A DNA stretch of 64,000 nt, taken from the NCBI GenBank assembly GCA_041394605.1, contig JAWKHX010000005.1, forward strand, positions 376,061-440,060, given 5' to 3'. Below, in pieces: positions 1-8,777 of the stretch. Under the pieces are notes generated by a model. The model made no database searches. It saw only the letters and a program-made list of their open reading frames with translations, and was not told the origin of the DNA. The translations under genes were made by a program, and so were the position numbers. This DNA is from UBA668 sp041394605 (GTDB lineage Bacteria > Actinomycetota > Acidimicrobiia > Acidimicrobiales > Ilumatobacteraceae). The first letter of the stretch is position 1; each line of letters starts with the position of its first letter.

Positions 1-689
1 CGCTCGGCATCATCCTGCTGGCACCGGCGGCCGCGCATGCCGGCTCGGAGACGTTCGACCAGTGTGTGGCGCGAAAGGTGAGCTCGGGTGTGGAACGCGC
101 CATCGCCGTCACCCAGTGCATGCAGAGCACTGCGTCCACGGTTTCGCAGAACCCGATCACGCCCACCGCGTCGGGCAACGACGACGGCGGCACCTCCGTG
201 GGCGCGCTCATCGGCGCTGCCGCCGTGGGCCTGGTGATCGGTGCGCTCGGCATGAAGCTGTTGAAGGGTTCGCCGCCGGCCGGGACCGCCGCACCCGCAT
301 CCGGCGCCCCGGCGGCCGGGTTCCCGCAGGCAGGCCCGCCGATGATGGCGCCAGCGCCCGCCCCGATGGCGCCGGCACCCGCCGCTGCCGCTCCCGCCCC
401 CGACGGTCGCGCCGATGCGCTGATCGCCTCGCTCATCGATCTCGGCGACCGGGTCAACAGCGCGGCCCTGCGCGCCGAGATCACGGCCGCGCTCGCCCGC
501 GCCGGCGTGCAGGCGCTGGACCCGCCGCCCGGCACCCCGTTCGACGCGCAGCGCATGCGCGGCGTCGGCAGCGCACCGGCCCCCGACCCGTCCGCCGTGG
601 GCACGGTGGCGGCGACGGACCGTGTGGGCTACGCATCCGCCACCGCGCTGTTGCGCCTTCCCGACGTCATCGTCCACGTCGCCTCCTGA
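1..689 (+). CDS. Membrane-anchored GrpE-like nucleotide-exchange protein (5' end outside window)
   Basis: The frame (phase from base 3) is open to the left edge, so the true start is outside the window. The first visible residues are a hydrophobic stretch ending AHA, like the end of a Sec signal peptide. About 50 residues with two cysteines follow, then a second hydrophobic helix (about bases 195-255), a Pro/Ala-rich linker and a roughly 95-residue C-terminal domain. That domain carries FDAQRM, GTV, GY and LLRLPDVIVHVA, spaced like the GrpE beta-domain pattern (FDP, GTV, GY, LRPA-V-V). The inferred topology places the GrpE-like domain in the cytoplasm, tethered to the membrane. It lies 8 bases before a dynamin gene and near an Hsp70 gene, which supports an exchange-factor role. 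The usual long GrpE coiled coil is not obvious. Confidence 0.72.
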   Translation, partial: LGIILLAPAAAHAGSETFDQCVARKVSSGVERAIAVTQCMQSTASTVSQNPITPTASGNDDGGTSVGALIGAAAVGLVIGALGMKLLKGSPPAGTAAPASGAPAAGFPQAGPPMMAPAPAPMAPAPAAAAPAPDGRADALIASLIDLGDRVNSAALRAEITAALARAGVQALDPPPGTPFDAQRMRGVGSAPAPDPSAVGTVAATDRVGYASATALLRLPDVIVHVAS

Positions 690-697
690 GCGCGCGT

Positions 698-2203
698 ATG
701 GCTGTCCCCCCGCCTCCGCCGCCCCTGTCCGCTCGCCTGCGCCAACTGTGCGACGACCTCATCGACCATCTCGTGCCCGGTCCGGCGATGACCATGGCCG
801 AGCAGATCCGCGCCAAGCTGGCAGCGCCGCTCACCATCACCGTCGCCGGGGGTGTCAGCTCGGGCAAGAGCACGCTGGTCAACGCCCTGCTCGGCCAGCG
901 CATCGCCGCGGTGGACGCCGGTGAGTGCACCCGCGTCGTCAGCGAGTTCCGCTACGGCACGCACGAGCGGGTGGAGGTGGTGGCGGTCGACGGTGCGGTC
1001 ACCACGCTGCCGCTCAACCGGGGGCGCATGCCCGATCACCTGGGCATGCCGGTGGAGCGCGTGCGCCATGTGGTGGTGCACCTCTCCAACGCCCTGTTGA
1101 ACCACATCTCCGTGGTGGACACCCCCGGGCTCAACACGGTCACGGAGGTCAACGAGGAGGCCACCGCGAACTTCCTCGGGGTCAGCGGACGGGAGGGCGA
1201 GCAGACGGCCGATGCGGTCAGCAAGGCCGACGCGCTGGTGTTCCTGCTGCCGCTGCTGCGTCAGGCCGACGCCCAGGTGCTGCGCGGCTTCGCCAAGCTG
1301 TTCGGCGACTCCTCGCTGTCCGCGGCCAACGCCATCGCGGTGCTCAGCAAGGTGGACCGGCTGGCCAAGGGGGATGACCCCCTGGCGGCCGCGGCGCCGA
1401 TCGCCGACCGGATCGCCGCCGAGTTGCGCGGGGTCGTCAGCGCCGTGCTGCCGGTGGTGGGCCTGCTGGCCGAGAGCGCCGAGGCGGCCGTGTTCACGGA
1501 GGCCGACGCTCGCGCGCTGGCGGCGGTGGCGGCGGTGAGCGACCCGCTGGACCGCGAGGACATGCTGCTCACGGCGGACGACTTCCTGACCTTCGACCTG
1601 CTCGACCTCGACGAGCCATCCCGCCGCCGCCTGCTGTCGCTGCTGGACCTGTACGGGCTCCGCGTGGCCGTCGCCGCCGCGGACAGGGGCGCCCACACTG
1701 CCTCGGACTTCCTCCGTGAGTTCGGCGAGGCCAGCGGGTTCCGCGCCCTGCGCGACGTGATCGTGCGCCGCTTTGCCGGCCAGTCCGAGGCCTTCAAGGC
1801 GCATGCCGCGCTCAACGACCTGCGCCGCGCCTCCTACCTGCGCTCGGACCCGGACAACGTGCGCGCCCTGCGGGCCCTGCGGTCACCGCTGGAGAAGCTG
1901 GAGTTCGACCCGGCGTTCGTGCAGTTGCGCCTGCTGGAGGTCGCTCAGGCCGTGAGCCGCGGCGACCTGCGCCTGCCCGACGAACTGATGGGCGACGTGC
2001 TGGCGCTGGCCGACGCGGGCGACCCGCGCTCCGTGGTGGGTGCGTCGGCGTTCGCCGGTCGCGACGCCGCGGCGGCGGGTGCTGCCCGCTGGTCCGCGTG
2101 GGGCAACGACTCGCGGCGCAGCCCCAACGAGTCGCGGATGGCGCGGATGGTGAAGGAGGCCTTCGAGGCGATGTGGCTGGAGTTCGAACGGGGGGCCCGA
2201 TGA
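698..2203 (+). CDS. Dynamin-family GTPase, first of an adjacent pair (501 aa)
   Basis: Large GTPase of the bacterial dynamin-like group. The G1/P-loop GGVSSGKST is at residues 51-59, a Thr follows in the GECTRVV segment (G2), DTPG is at about 141-144 (G3) and SKVD at about 217-220 (G4, with Ser instead of the usual Thr/Asn). The C-terminal half is mostly helical, as expected for a stalk. ATG at 698 is chosen because it lies just after the upstream stop at 689 and leaves a normal N-terminus; the frame is open further upstream but there overlaps the GrpE-like gene. The stop overlaps the next start as ATGA. Actinobacterial dynamins often occur in pairs, for example mycobacterial IniA and IniC, and act in membrane remodelling. 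Partnership with the next gene is inferred. Confidence 0.88.
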   Translation: MAVPPPPPPLSARLRQLCDDLIDHLVPGPAMTMAEQIRAKLAAPLTITVAGGVSSGKSTLVNALLGQRIAAVDAGECTRVVSEFRYGTHERVEVVAVDGAVTTLPLNRGRMPDHLGMPVERVRHVVVHLSNALLNHISVVDTPGLNTVTEVNEEATANFLGVSGREGEQTADAVSKADALVFLLPLLRQADAQVLRGFAKLFGDSSLSAANAIAVLSKVDRLAKGDDPLAAAAPIADRIAAELRGVVSAVLPVVGLLAESAEAAVFTEADARALAAVAAVSDPLDREDMLLTADDFLTFDLLDLDEPSRRRLLSLLDLYGLRVAVAAADRGAHTASDFLREFGEASGFRALRDVIVRRFAGQSEAFKAHAALNDLRRASYLRSDPDNVRALRALRSPLEKLEFDPAFVQLRLLEVAQAVSRGDLRLPDELMGDVLALADAGDPRSVVGASAFAGRDAAAAGAARWSAWGNDSRRSPNESRMARMVKEAFEAMWLEFERGAR

Positions 2204-4218
2204 GCGACGATCCGGTGGAGCCCGATGCAGTTGCCGCCGATGAGGGCGGCGACGATGGCGCCAAGCGGGCCAGCCGCGATCCGCTGGCCACCCAGGTGTC
2301 GCGGCTGGCCAACAAGGTGCACGCCGCGGTCCGCGACTGGGATCGGCCCGACCTTGCCGAGCGCGTGACGGCCGAGGCCGAGCAGTGGACCCGCCAGCAG
2401 CTGGTGGTGGTTGCGTGTGGCGACATCAAGCGTGGCAAGAGTTCGCTGCTCAACGCGGTGCTGGACCAGCCCGGCCTGCTGCCGGTGGACGCCGACGTGG
2501 CCACCAGCGTGCACCTCGTGGTCCGCCACGCCGACGAGTTCGACATCGTGGTCACCCGGCTCGACGACAACGGCGAGCCCCGCCAGGAGCACGTCACCCG
2601 CGACGACCTCGTGGACGTCGCGTCCATGCGTGGCGATCCGTCCCGCCGTGAGGGGGTGATGTCGGTGGAGATCGGCGTGGACAATCCGCTGCTTGCCCGC
2701 GGCATCGTGCTCATCGACACGCCGGGCGTGGGTGGCATGTCGCGCGGTCATCGCGACCTTGCGCTTGCCGCGCTCGGCCAGGCCGACGCCCTGCTGTTCA
2801 CCGTGTCCGCGGAGGAACCCGTCGCCCGCTCCGAACTCGAGTTCCTGGTGGAGGCCAGCGAGCGCACCGAGCACATCGTGATGGTGGTCACCAAGGCGGA
2901 CACCAACTCGGAAGCCGCCAACGGCGAGATGATCGCCGAGCACCGGGCGAAGATCCGCACGTTCGCCGAGACCCAGCAGCGGCGCGCCGACGAGGGCGAG
3001 ACCGATGCCGACGTGTCCGTGCGGCTGCGCCGTGTGCTGGACGCGCCGTTCGTGCTCACCAGCAGCTTCCTGGCCGAGCAGGCGCGGGTGCGGGCCGAGG
3101 CCGGCCGGGCGGAGCAGGCCGAGCGCCTGCTGGCTCGCAGCGGCATCGGCGACCTGCGCACCCTGCTGGACCGCAGCGCCGACAACCGGGAGATCATCCG
3201 TGTGGCCAACCTCATCGCCCTGCTGCGGGTGCTGCTCGGCGACGTGGAGCGCGAGACCCAGGCGCGCCAGCGGGCGGCATCGGGCGACAACCAGGTGGCC
3301 GAGGATCTCGCCGCCCGGCAGCGGATGATGGAGGAGTTCGGCTCCAAGCAGGCCCGCTGGCGCGGCACGCTCGGCAACAGCATCGTCCGCCTGCAGACCG
3401 GGGCGTCGCGTCTGGTCACCAAGGAACTGAACCGGGTGCGGGAGAGCTACCGCGAGATCATCGATGCCACCGAGGACAGCGAGGTGCTGATGGCTGCGCT
3501 GCCGGCCGAGCTGGAGCGCTCGCTTCACGGTGCATGGAACGAGATGGTCAAGGCGATCAACGACGACTTCCAGTCCACGCTCGGCACCCTGCTGGCCGAT
3601 CTCGGTGCGGAGGGAATGGACATCGTGCTCGGCGAGATGGAGATGCCCGAAGAGCTCCGTCAGCTGTCCGGCGCACGCTCCAACGCCCGCCCGGACTCCT
3701 TCCTCGACGACGGCCTGCCGACGGCGATGCAGACCTACACCTTCGCCAACATCGCCAACTCGGCGGCCGGCGCACTGGGCCTTGCCACGGGCGGCCTGGG
3801 TCTGGTGGCCTACGGCATCGGTGCCGCCGTGGCCATCCCCATCGGCAAGATGCGCAAGAAGTCGCGGGAGAAGCAGCGCCTGAAGATGGAGCTGCACCGC
3901 TATGTGGGCGACCTCCTGTTCGGCCAGGAGGGTGTGTCGAGGGAATTCAGCACGGAGTTGTCGCTGCGCATTCTCGACCTACGCGAGCAGGTGGAGCTGT
4001 TCGTGGAGCAGCGCCTGGCGGAGCGTCGCAAGCAACTGGAGCGCGAGCACCGCGAGGCGCAGGCGTTGCTGCGTTCGGAGATGGGCAAGCGACAGGAGGT
4101 GCAGCGCAATTGCGCGGCACGGATGAAGGACATCGAGCGCCTGCGTGGCGAGATCGAACCGCTGCAGCAGGCCGTCGATCAACGGCTCACCGGCCGGGCG
4201 GTGGGCGGCGAGGCCTGA
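2200..4218 (+). CDS. Dynamin-family GTPase with C-terminal membrane segment, second of the pair (672 aa)
   Basis: The P-loop GDIKRGKSS is at residues 74-82, DTPGVGG at about 172 (G3) and TKAD at about 230 (G4). The middle is helical, and a small-residue hydrophobic hairpin-like segment at about residues 515-550 is followed by a basic, Glu/Arg-rich coiled coil to the end. This matches bacterial dynamins that carry a membrane-inserting paddle or TM hairpin. The start ATG overlaps the preceding stop (ATGA), so the two GTPases are probably translationally coupled and may form a heteromer. The first partner lacks an equally clear hydrophobic hairpin, so this one is the likely membrane anchor. Family is clear; the cellular target is unknown. 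Confidence 0.9.
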   Translation: MSDDPVEPDAVAADEGGDDGAKRASRDPLATQVSRLANKVHAAVRDWDRPDLAERVTAEAEQWTRQQLVVVACGDIKRGKSSLLNAVLDQPGLLPVDADVATSVHLVVRHADEFDIVVTRLDDNGEPRQEHVTRDDLVDVASMRGDPSRREGVMSVEIGVDNPLLARGIVLIDTPGVGGMSRGHRDLALAALGQADALLFTVSAEEPVARSELEFLVEASERTEHIVMVVTKADTNSEAANGEMIAEHRAKIRTFAETQQRRADEGETDADVSVRLRRVLDAPFVLTSSFLAEQARVRAEAGRAEQAERLLARSGIGDLRTLLDRSADNREIIRVANLIALLRVLLGDVERETQARQRAASGDNQVAEDLAARQRMMEEFGSKQARWRGTLGNSIVRLQTGASRLVTKELNRVRESYREIIDATEDSEVLMAALPAELERSLHGAWNEMVKAINDDFQSTLGTLLADLGAEGMDIVLGEMEMPEELRQLSGARSNARPDSFLDDGLPTAMQTYTFANIANSAAGALGLATGGLGLVAYGIGAAVAIPIGKMRKKSREKQRLKMELHRYVGDLLFGQEGVSREFSTELSLRILDLREQVELFVEQRLAERRKQLEREHREAQALLRSEMGKRQEVQRNCAARMKDIERLRGEIEPLQQAVDQRLTGRAVGGEA

Positions 4219-4328
4219 TCGCAGCGGCCGCCGAAATCTTCGGTGGGTCGCGGAACTTCCATCACGGTGGCCGCATCGGAGGGGACACCGAACCAACAAC
4301 GGAACAACCACACGAGGAGCAACCCACC

Positions 4329-5411
4329 ATGAACGACGGCATGACCCCCGACAGCTACGACAGCGGCGTGGACCCCCGCGGCGGCTACGACGCTGCCGCC
4401 GACGGCCACACGATGGCCTACGACTCCGACGGCGACGGCTTCGCCGAAACGACCATGGTCGACATGGACGGCGACGGTGTCGCCGACATGTTCGACGTGG
4501 TCGACCCGATGACCGGTGCCGAGCACATCGCCTTCGACTCCGACGGCGACGGCATCCTGGACACCATCGTCAGCGACTTCGACGGCGACGGCGTGTTCGA
4601 CATGGCGTCGATGGACTCCGACGGCGACGGCGTGTTGGACACCTCGTTCGACCCCGAGACCGGCGAGGTCATCGACGGCTCGGACGACGACGGCACGAAC
4701 GTGCCGTTCATCGTCGACGAGGAGTCCTCCGACGACCCCTACGACGTTGACGGCGAAGGCGACGACGACGTGCACGGCGACCCGATGGGCGAGATGGAGT
4801 ACCACCAGGCCCAGGTGGGCCCGAACGACTGCCTGCCCACCTCGGTGGCGATGGTGCTCAGCGAGGTGCTCGGCGACGAGGTGCCCCAGGGCGACCTGGT
4901 GGACTTGGCCAACGAGATGGGCCTCCTGGGCCCGACGGGCATGTCGATCGATGGCGGCGTGCAGTTGCTGGAGCACTACGGCGTGGACGCCGAGGCCACC
5001 ACCGGCACGCTGGACGACCTGCGGGCGTCACTGGACGCTGGCGACGACGTCATCATCGGGCTCGACGCCGACGACCTGTACGGGCAGGGCGACGCCCCGT
5101 TCGCCGACGACCTGGTGTCCGGCCACGCCGTGGTCATCACCGGCATCGACGACGAGGCCGGTGTGGTCTACATCAACGACCCCGGCTTCCCCGACGGCGC
5201 CGGCGTGGCCATCTCCATCGAGGCCTTCGAGGATGCCTGGCAGGATGCCGACCACTCGATGATCGTGGTGGAGGACGACGGCTCGGCCGGCGACGAGGCC
5301 GGCACGGCCGGCAACGCCAACCCGTTCGGCGACGTGGGCGGCGACGACGACTCCAGCCTGCTGGAGTCCATCACCCGCTTCATCCTGATGCCGTTCTCGC
5401 TGAAGATCTGA
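4329..5411 (+). CDS. Cytosolic DxDGDG-repeat protein with C39-like papain-fold domain (360 aa)
   Basis: The first 150 residues are extremely acidic with repeated D-x-D-G-D-G units (about residues 32-37, 45-50, 70-75, 83-88, 96-101), the calcium-loop pattern of EF-hand or thrombospondin type-3 repeats. Residues 160-315 look like a C39/papain-like peptidase: Cys168 in NDCLPTS, His266 in SGHAVVITG and Asp284 in NDPG form a plausible triad. No signal peptide or TM is seen, so it is predicted cytosolic, odd for a calcium-repeat protein. ATG 4329 is preceded by a good GAGGAG-like ribosome site. It lies 110 bases after the dynamin pair and is convergent with the Hsp70 gene. It could cleave or merely bind a partner; the substrate is unknown. 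Confidence 0.75.
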   Translation: MNDGMTPDSYDSGVDPRGGYDAAADGHTMAYDSDGDGFAETTMVDMDGDGVADMFDVVDPMTGAEHIAFDSDGDGILDTIVSDFDGDGVFDMASMDSDGDGVLDTSFDPETGEVIDGSDDDGTNVPFIVDEESSDDPYDVDGEGDDDVHGDPMGEMEYHQAQVGPNDCLPTSVAMVLSEVLGDEVPQGDLVDLANEMGLLGPTGMSIDGGVQLLEHYGVDAEATTGTLDDLRASLDAGDDVIIGLDADDLYGQGDAPFADDLVSGHAVVITGIDDEAGVVYINDPGFPDGAGVAISIEAFEDAWQDADHSMIVVEDDGSAGDEAGTAGNANPFGDVGGDDDSSLLESITRFILMPFSLKI

Positions 5412-5425
5412 GCACGGCCCACCCG

Positions 5426-5456
5426 CTGCCCGGTGCACCCCACGGTGCCCGGGCAG
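5426..5456. terminator. Long GC hairpin between convergent genes
   Basis: CTGCCCGG-TGCACC (5426-5439) pairs almost perfectly with GGTGCCCGGGCAG (5444-5456) around a 4-base loop. It lies between the convergent C39-like and Hsp70 genes with no T-run, so it may act as a bidirectional transcription barrier. Confidence 0.5.
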
Positions 5457-5482
5457 TGGCGCGTCCGGGCACACGGCCGGGT

Positions 5483-8074
5483 TCAGGTGGGCACGATCCC
5501 GAAGATCTGGTTGAACGTGGTGGCCACGCAGACCAGGCCGCCGGCCAGCACCGGCTGGCAGCGGTTGCCGCCCCCCGTGGGCACGCTGAAGCGGGTCTGG
5601 CGGGTGGTGAGGTCCACCGCCACCAGCGAGCCACCCGTCTCCACCACCGCCATCGTGGGCGCGGTGGATGGGTGCAACACCACGCCCGCGGGTTGGCCGC
5701 CCACGGGCACCTCGGCCATCGGCGCGCCGGAGTCGATGCGCAGCACCCGCAGCACACCGCGGTCGTCCACCACGGCGGCCACGTCGCCGGCCACAGCCAC
5801 TGGCCCGGCGGGGCCGCCGCTGAGCGGCACGGTCCAGGCGGCAGTGCCGTCGGCGATCCGCACGCTGTGGAGCACGCCGTCGGCCGACGCGACCAGCAGG
5901 CGGTCGGTGGCCAGGCCGGGCGTGAGCAGGATCTGCCCACCGGCGCGATAGCCCCAGCGCACCTGGCCGGTGGCGGCGTTGGCCAGGTAGACCTGCCCTG
6001 CCGTGGTGCAGATGGCCACCTCGGCGCCCACCACCACCACGCCAGCGCGCACTGCAGCGCCCACCGGCAGTTCCCAGCGCAGGGTGCCCGAGGCGCGGTC
6101 GATGCCGACGACCTTGGCGCCGTCGTGGCCGGCCACCACGGTGGGCCCTGCCGCGGCCGGTGTGCTGATGACCGGCGAGCCGAGGTTGGCCTGCCAGCGC
6201 ACGGCACCGGTGCCGCGATCCAGGTGGACGACCCGGCCGTCGCTGCTGGCGTGCAGCACGCCATCGGTGGTGAGCGCCGGGGCGGCCCAGCCGGGTGCGC
6301 CAAGTGGTGCCTGCCAGCGGACCTGACCGGTTGCCGGGTCCACCAGGCGCACCACTCCGGCGAGGCCGCCGACCACCACGGCGCCGGCGTCCGCGGCGAG
6401 TTGCCCCGGGGCGTCGGCCAGCGGCACGTGCCATGCCACCGACACGGGTTGCACGGGCGGCGGGGCGGCGATGGCGGCCGGTGGTACGGAGGGAGGTGGG
6501 GCCGCTGCCAGCGACGCCGGTGTCGCTGCCGGTGCCACGGGCGGCGTTGCCGGTGTGGCGCTGACGGCCGGGTAGGGCATGGCCGCCACGGGCGTGCCGA
6601 GTGCGGGCGGAGCGGCCGCCGGTGGCCCCGCGGCGGCTGGGCCGACCACCGGGACCTGGCCGGTGGGGTCGGTGCCAAGGCGCTCGTGCGCGTTGGGGAC
6701 GGGCAGGTTCTCCAGCCAGTTGCCGGCAGCGGGTGGCTGGCCCGTGGGGGAGGCGGGAGCGGCGGCCGCCGGGGCGCCGGGCGGCGGGGCGATGCCGATG
6801 ACGGCTGTGGCGGCGTCGGGCGGGGGCGGATCGCCCAGCGGCGGCGCCGGTGCGTTGGCAGGCACGGGCATCGGCATGTCCGCCGGAGCGCCTGCCGGCT
6901 GGGGCGCGGGCACGGGTGCCGGGCCGGCGGCGGGGGTCGGGCGGGGCATGAGGAAGCGCAGTGCGGCCAGCCGTGCCGCCCCGAGCGCCACCACGCCCTT
7001 CGGTTCGTCGCGGGTGATGACCCGGGCACCGAACCGTTCGGTGACCAGTTGGCCAACCAATGGGACACGTGACGATCCGCCGACCAGGAAGATCGCCGCC
7101 AGGTCGTCCACCTTCATGCCGGCGTCGAGGATGGTCTCCTCCATGAGGTCCACCGTGCGCTCGACGTCGTCGATGATCATCGCTTCGAACTGGCTGCGGT
7201 TGACGACGATGTCGCGGTCCGCCACCGGCACGAACACCTGGGTGGACGTGTACGAGGAGAGTGCCTCCTTGGCCCGCCGGGCCTGCACCAGAAGGTCCAG
7301 CGCGGCCCGCTTCCACTTGCGGTCCTCGCTGGTCATCATCTGGTCCCACAGGTCTTCGTCCACCTCGGCGAGGCACTGGCCGAAATAGCGGAACAGGCGG
7401 TGGTCGAAGTCCTCGCCGCCGATGTTCTCGTCGCCGCCGGGCACGCCGACCACTTCGAACCCCGAGGCGGTGCGTTGCAGGAGCGCCGTGTCGAAGGTGC
7501 CGCCGCCGAGGTCGTACACGCCGACGTGGGCACCCATCTCCACATGTTCGCTGGCGTAGTGGATGGCGGCAGCGACCGGTTCGTCCACCAGGTCCACCTT
7601 CTCCAGGCCGGCCCGCTGGGCGGCCTCCACCAGCGCCTTGCGCCGCACACCGGCCCACCGCACGGGGTGGGTGATGATGCAGCCGGCCGGGTCGCCGCCG
7701 TGGCGCAGCCGGCCTTCGGCGACGATGGAGCGGATGACGGCGGCGGCTGCGTCCCGCGCGTCCACGGGCTCGCCGCCGAGCAGCAGCGGGGCGGGGGTGC
7801 CGAGCGACCGCTTCGGGGTGCGCTCCAGGCGGTCCGGGTGCACGCCGGCGAGGTTGTCGGCAGCGGCACCCACGGTGAGCTGGCCGTCGGGGGTGAGCAG
7901 CACCATCGAGGGGATCCAGCGGTTGCCCTCGATCTCCAGCGGCGCCACGGAGGGGGCCATGATCGGGGCCACCTTGCGCCCGGACTGGTCGGGCGCGAGC
8001 CGCCGCGGGTCCAGTTCGCCGACGGCACCGGCGGATCGGGATGTCCCGAAGTCGATGCCGATGCTCCAGCTCAC
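5483..8074 (-). CDS. Hsp70 (DnaK-type) ATPase domain fused to a PQQ-type beta-propeller (863 aa)
   Basis: Residues 1-377 form a complete Hsp70 actin-fold ATPase: IGIDFGTS (5-12, phosphate 1), VDEPVAAA (163-170), YDLGGGTFD (187-195, phosphate 2) and FLVGGSSRVP (329-338, adenosine). Instead of the substrate-binding domain there is a roughly 160-residue Pro/Ala linker and then repeated blades containing G-x-x-x-W motifs such as TGQVRW, TGAVRW and SGTLRW, typical of PQQ/quinoprotein-like propellers (about 540-863). GTG at 8074 has a strong GGAAGGAG site. The propeller probably replaces peptide binding with a protein-docking platform. No signal peptide is present. Its head-to-head neighbour is the sigma factor. 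Family assignment is sure; the function of the fusion is inferred. Confidence 0.92.
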   Translation of the reverse strand: MSWSIGIDFGTSRSAGAVGELDPRRLAPDQSGRKVAPIMAPSVAPLEIEGNRWIPSMVLLTPDGQLTVGAAADNLAGVHPDRLERTPKRSLGTPAPLLLGGEPVDARDAAAAVIRSIVAEGRLRHGGDPAGCIITHPVRWAGVRRKALVEAAQRAGLEKVDLVDEPVAAAIHYASEHVEMGAHVGVYDLGGGTFDTALLQRTASGFEVVGVPGGDENIGGEDFDHRLFRYFGQCLAEVDEDLWDQMMTSEDRKWKRAALDLLVQARRAKEALSSYTSTQVFVPVADRDIVVNRSQFEAMIIDDVERTVDLMEETILDAGMKVDDLAAIFLVGGSSRVPLVGQLVTERFGARVITRDEPKGVVALGAARLAALRFLMPRPTPAAGPAPVPAPQPAGAPADMPMPVPANAPAPPLGDPPPPDAATAVIGIAPPPGAPAAAAPASPTGQPPAAGNWLENLPVPNAHERLGTDPTGQVPVVGPAAAGPPAAAPPALGTPVAAMPYPAVSATPATPPVAPAATPASLAAAPPPSVPPAAIAAPPPVQPVSVAWHVPLADAPGQLAADAGAVVVGGLAGVVRLVDPATGQVRWQAPLGAPGWAAPALTTDGVLHASSDGRVVHLDRGTGAVRWQANLGSPVISTPAAAGPTVVAGHDGAKVVGIDRASGTLRWELPVGAAVRAGVVVVGAEVAICTTAGQVYLANAATGQVRWGYRAGGQILLTPGLATDRLLVASADGVLHSVRIADGTAAWTVPLSGGPAGPVAVAGDVAAVVDDRGVLRVLRIDSGAPMAEVPVGGQPAGVVLHPSTAPTMAVVETGGSLVAVDLTTRQTRFSVPTGGGNRCQPVLAGGLVCVATTFNQIFGIVPT

Positions 8075-8122
8075 TTCGCTCCTTCCGACCCCGTCCCGCG
8101 AATCGCACTACTTTAGGCAGGG
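8075..8122. promoter_or_regulatory. Short divergent promoter region between Hsp70 and sigma-factor genes
   Basis: Only 48 bases separate the Hsp70 start (minus) and the sigma-factor start (plus), so both promoters must lie here or within the neighbouring coding ends. A TACTTT hexamer at 8109-8114 is the only AT-richer element and could be a -10. No clear -35 pairs with it. Confidence 0.35.
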
Positions 8123-8761
8123 ATGGAACGGGCCTTCGGTACGCACGCCCAGGTGATGCAGGCGGTGGCCGAGGCGCGGGGCCGCAACGACTTCGCCGCC
8201 ATCGACGCGGCGCTGGCCGACGTGGTGGATCGTGCCGCGGCGGGCGACCAGAAGGAACTGGCCTTCCTGCTGGAGGTCATCGACCAGCACCGCCTGGCGC
8301 TCGGCGCGGTGCGCAAGATGCTCATCGACGAGGGCGATGTGCACGACGCGATGCAGCAGACGTTGATGGCGGTCCACCGTGGCATCGGCGGGTTCGAGCG
8401 CCGCTCCCGGTTCACCACCTGGCTGTACCGGGTTGCCGAGCGCGAGGCCCTGCAGGTGCTGCGCCGCAACAAGCGTGTCGCAGTCCCTGACGGCGACGAC
8501 CTGTCCGGCCTGGTGGAGGAAGTGCGCAACATGAGCAGCATCGTCGCCAGCCGGGCGATGATCCAGCAGGCGCTGGAGGAGCTGGACGACAAGTTCCGCG
8601 AGCCGGTGGTGATGTGCGACGTGCAGGGCATGGACTACGCCACCATCGCCGAGACCTTGGGCATCCCGCTCAACACGGTCCGGACGCGCATCAGCAGGGG
8701 CCGCCAGTACATCGCCGACCGGATCCAGGAACAGTTCCGCAGCGGCGGATCGCTCGCCTGA
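8123..8761 (+). CDS. ECF-type RNA polymerase sigma factor (212 aa)
   Basis: Residues about 60-125 match sigma region 2 (a GDVHDAMQQTLMAVHRGI helix, then FTTWLYRVAEREALQVLRRNK). Residues about 150-205 match region 4 with the helix-turn-helix YATIAETLGIPLNTVRTRISR. Regions 1.1 and 3 are absent, as in ECF factors. The 17-base gap to the following Ser/Thr kinase suggests one transcript. Some ECF groups are controlled by a co-encoded Ser/Thr kinase rather than an anti-sigma factor, and no anti-sigma gene is seen here. It may direct the divergent Hsp70/dynamin genes; that link is inferred. Confidence 0.9.
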   Translation: MERAFGTHAQVMQAVAEARGRNDFAAIDAALADVVDRAAAGDQKELAFLLEVIDQHRLALGAVRKMLIDEGDVHDAMQQTLMAVHRGIGGFERRSRFTTWLYRVAEREALQVLRRNKRVAVPDGDDLSGLVEEVRNMSSIVASRAMIQQALEELDDKFREPVVMCDVQGMDYATIAETLGIPLNTVRTRISRGRQYIADRIQEQFRSGGSLA

Positions 8762-8777
8762 ACCCGGAGCCCTCCCG

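Noticed and set aside
62..697. Long upstream extension of the first dynamin gene in the same frame
   Set aside because: It would overlap the GrpE-like gene fully, has Arg/His-rich antisense-like composition, and ATG 698 gives a normal dynamin N-terminus.
1945..3897. 650-codon open frame antisense to the second dynamin
   Set aside because: His/Gln/Leu-rich shadow composition typical of the complement of a high-GC gene; no domain; the sense strand has clear GTPase motifs.
4420..4640. Tandem GACGGCGACGG-like repeats, possible CRISPR or satellite
   Set aside because: They encode the D-x-D-G-D-G protein repeats in frame, with variable spacing and no spacers.
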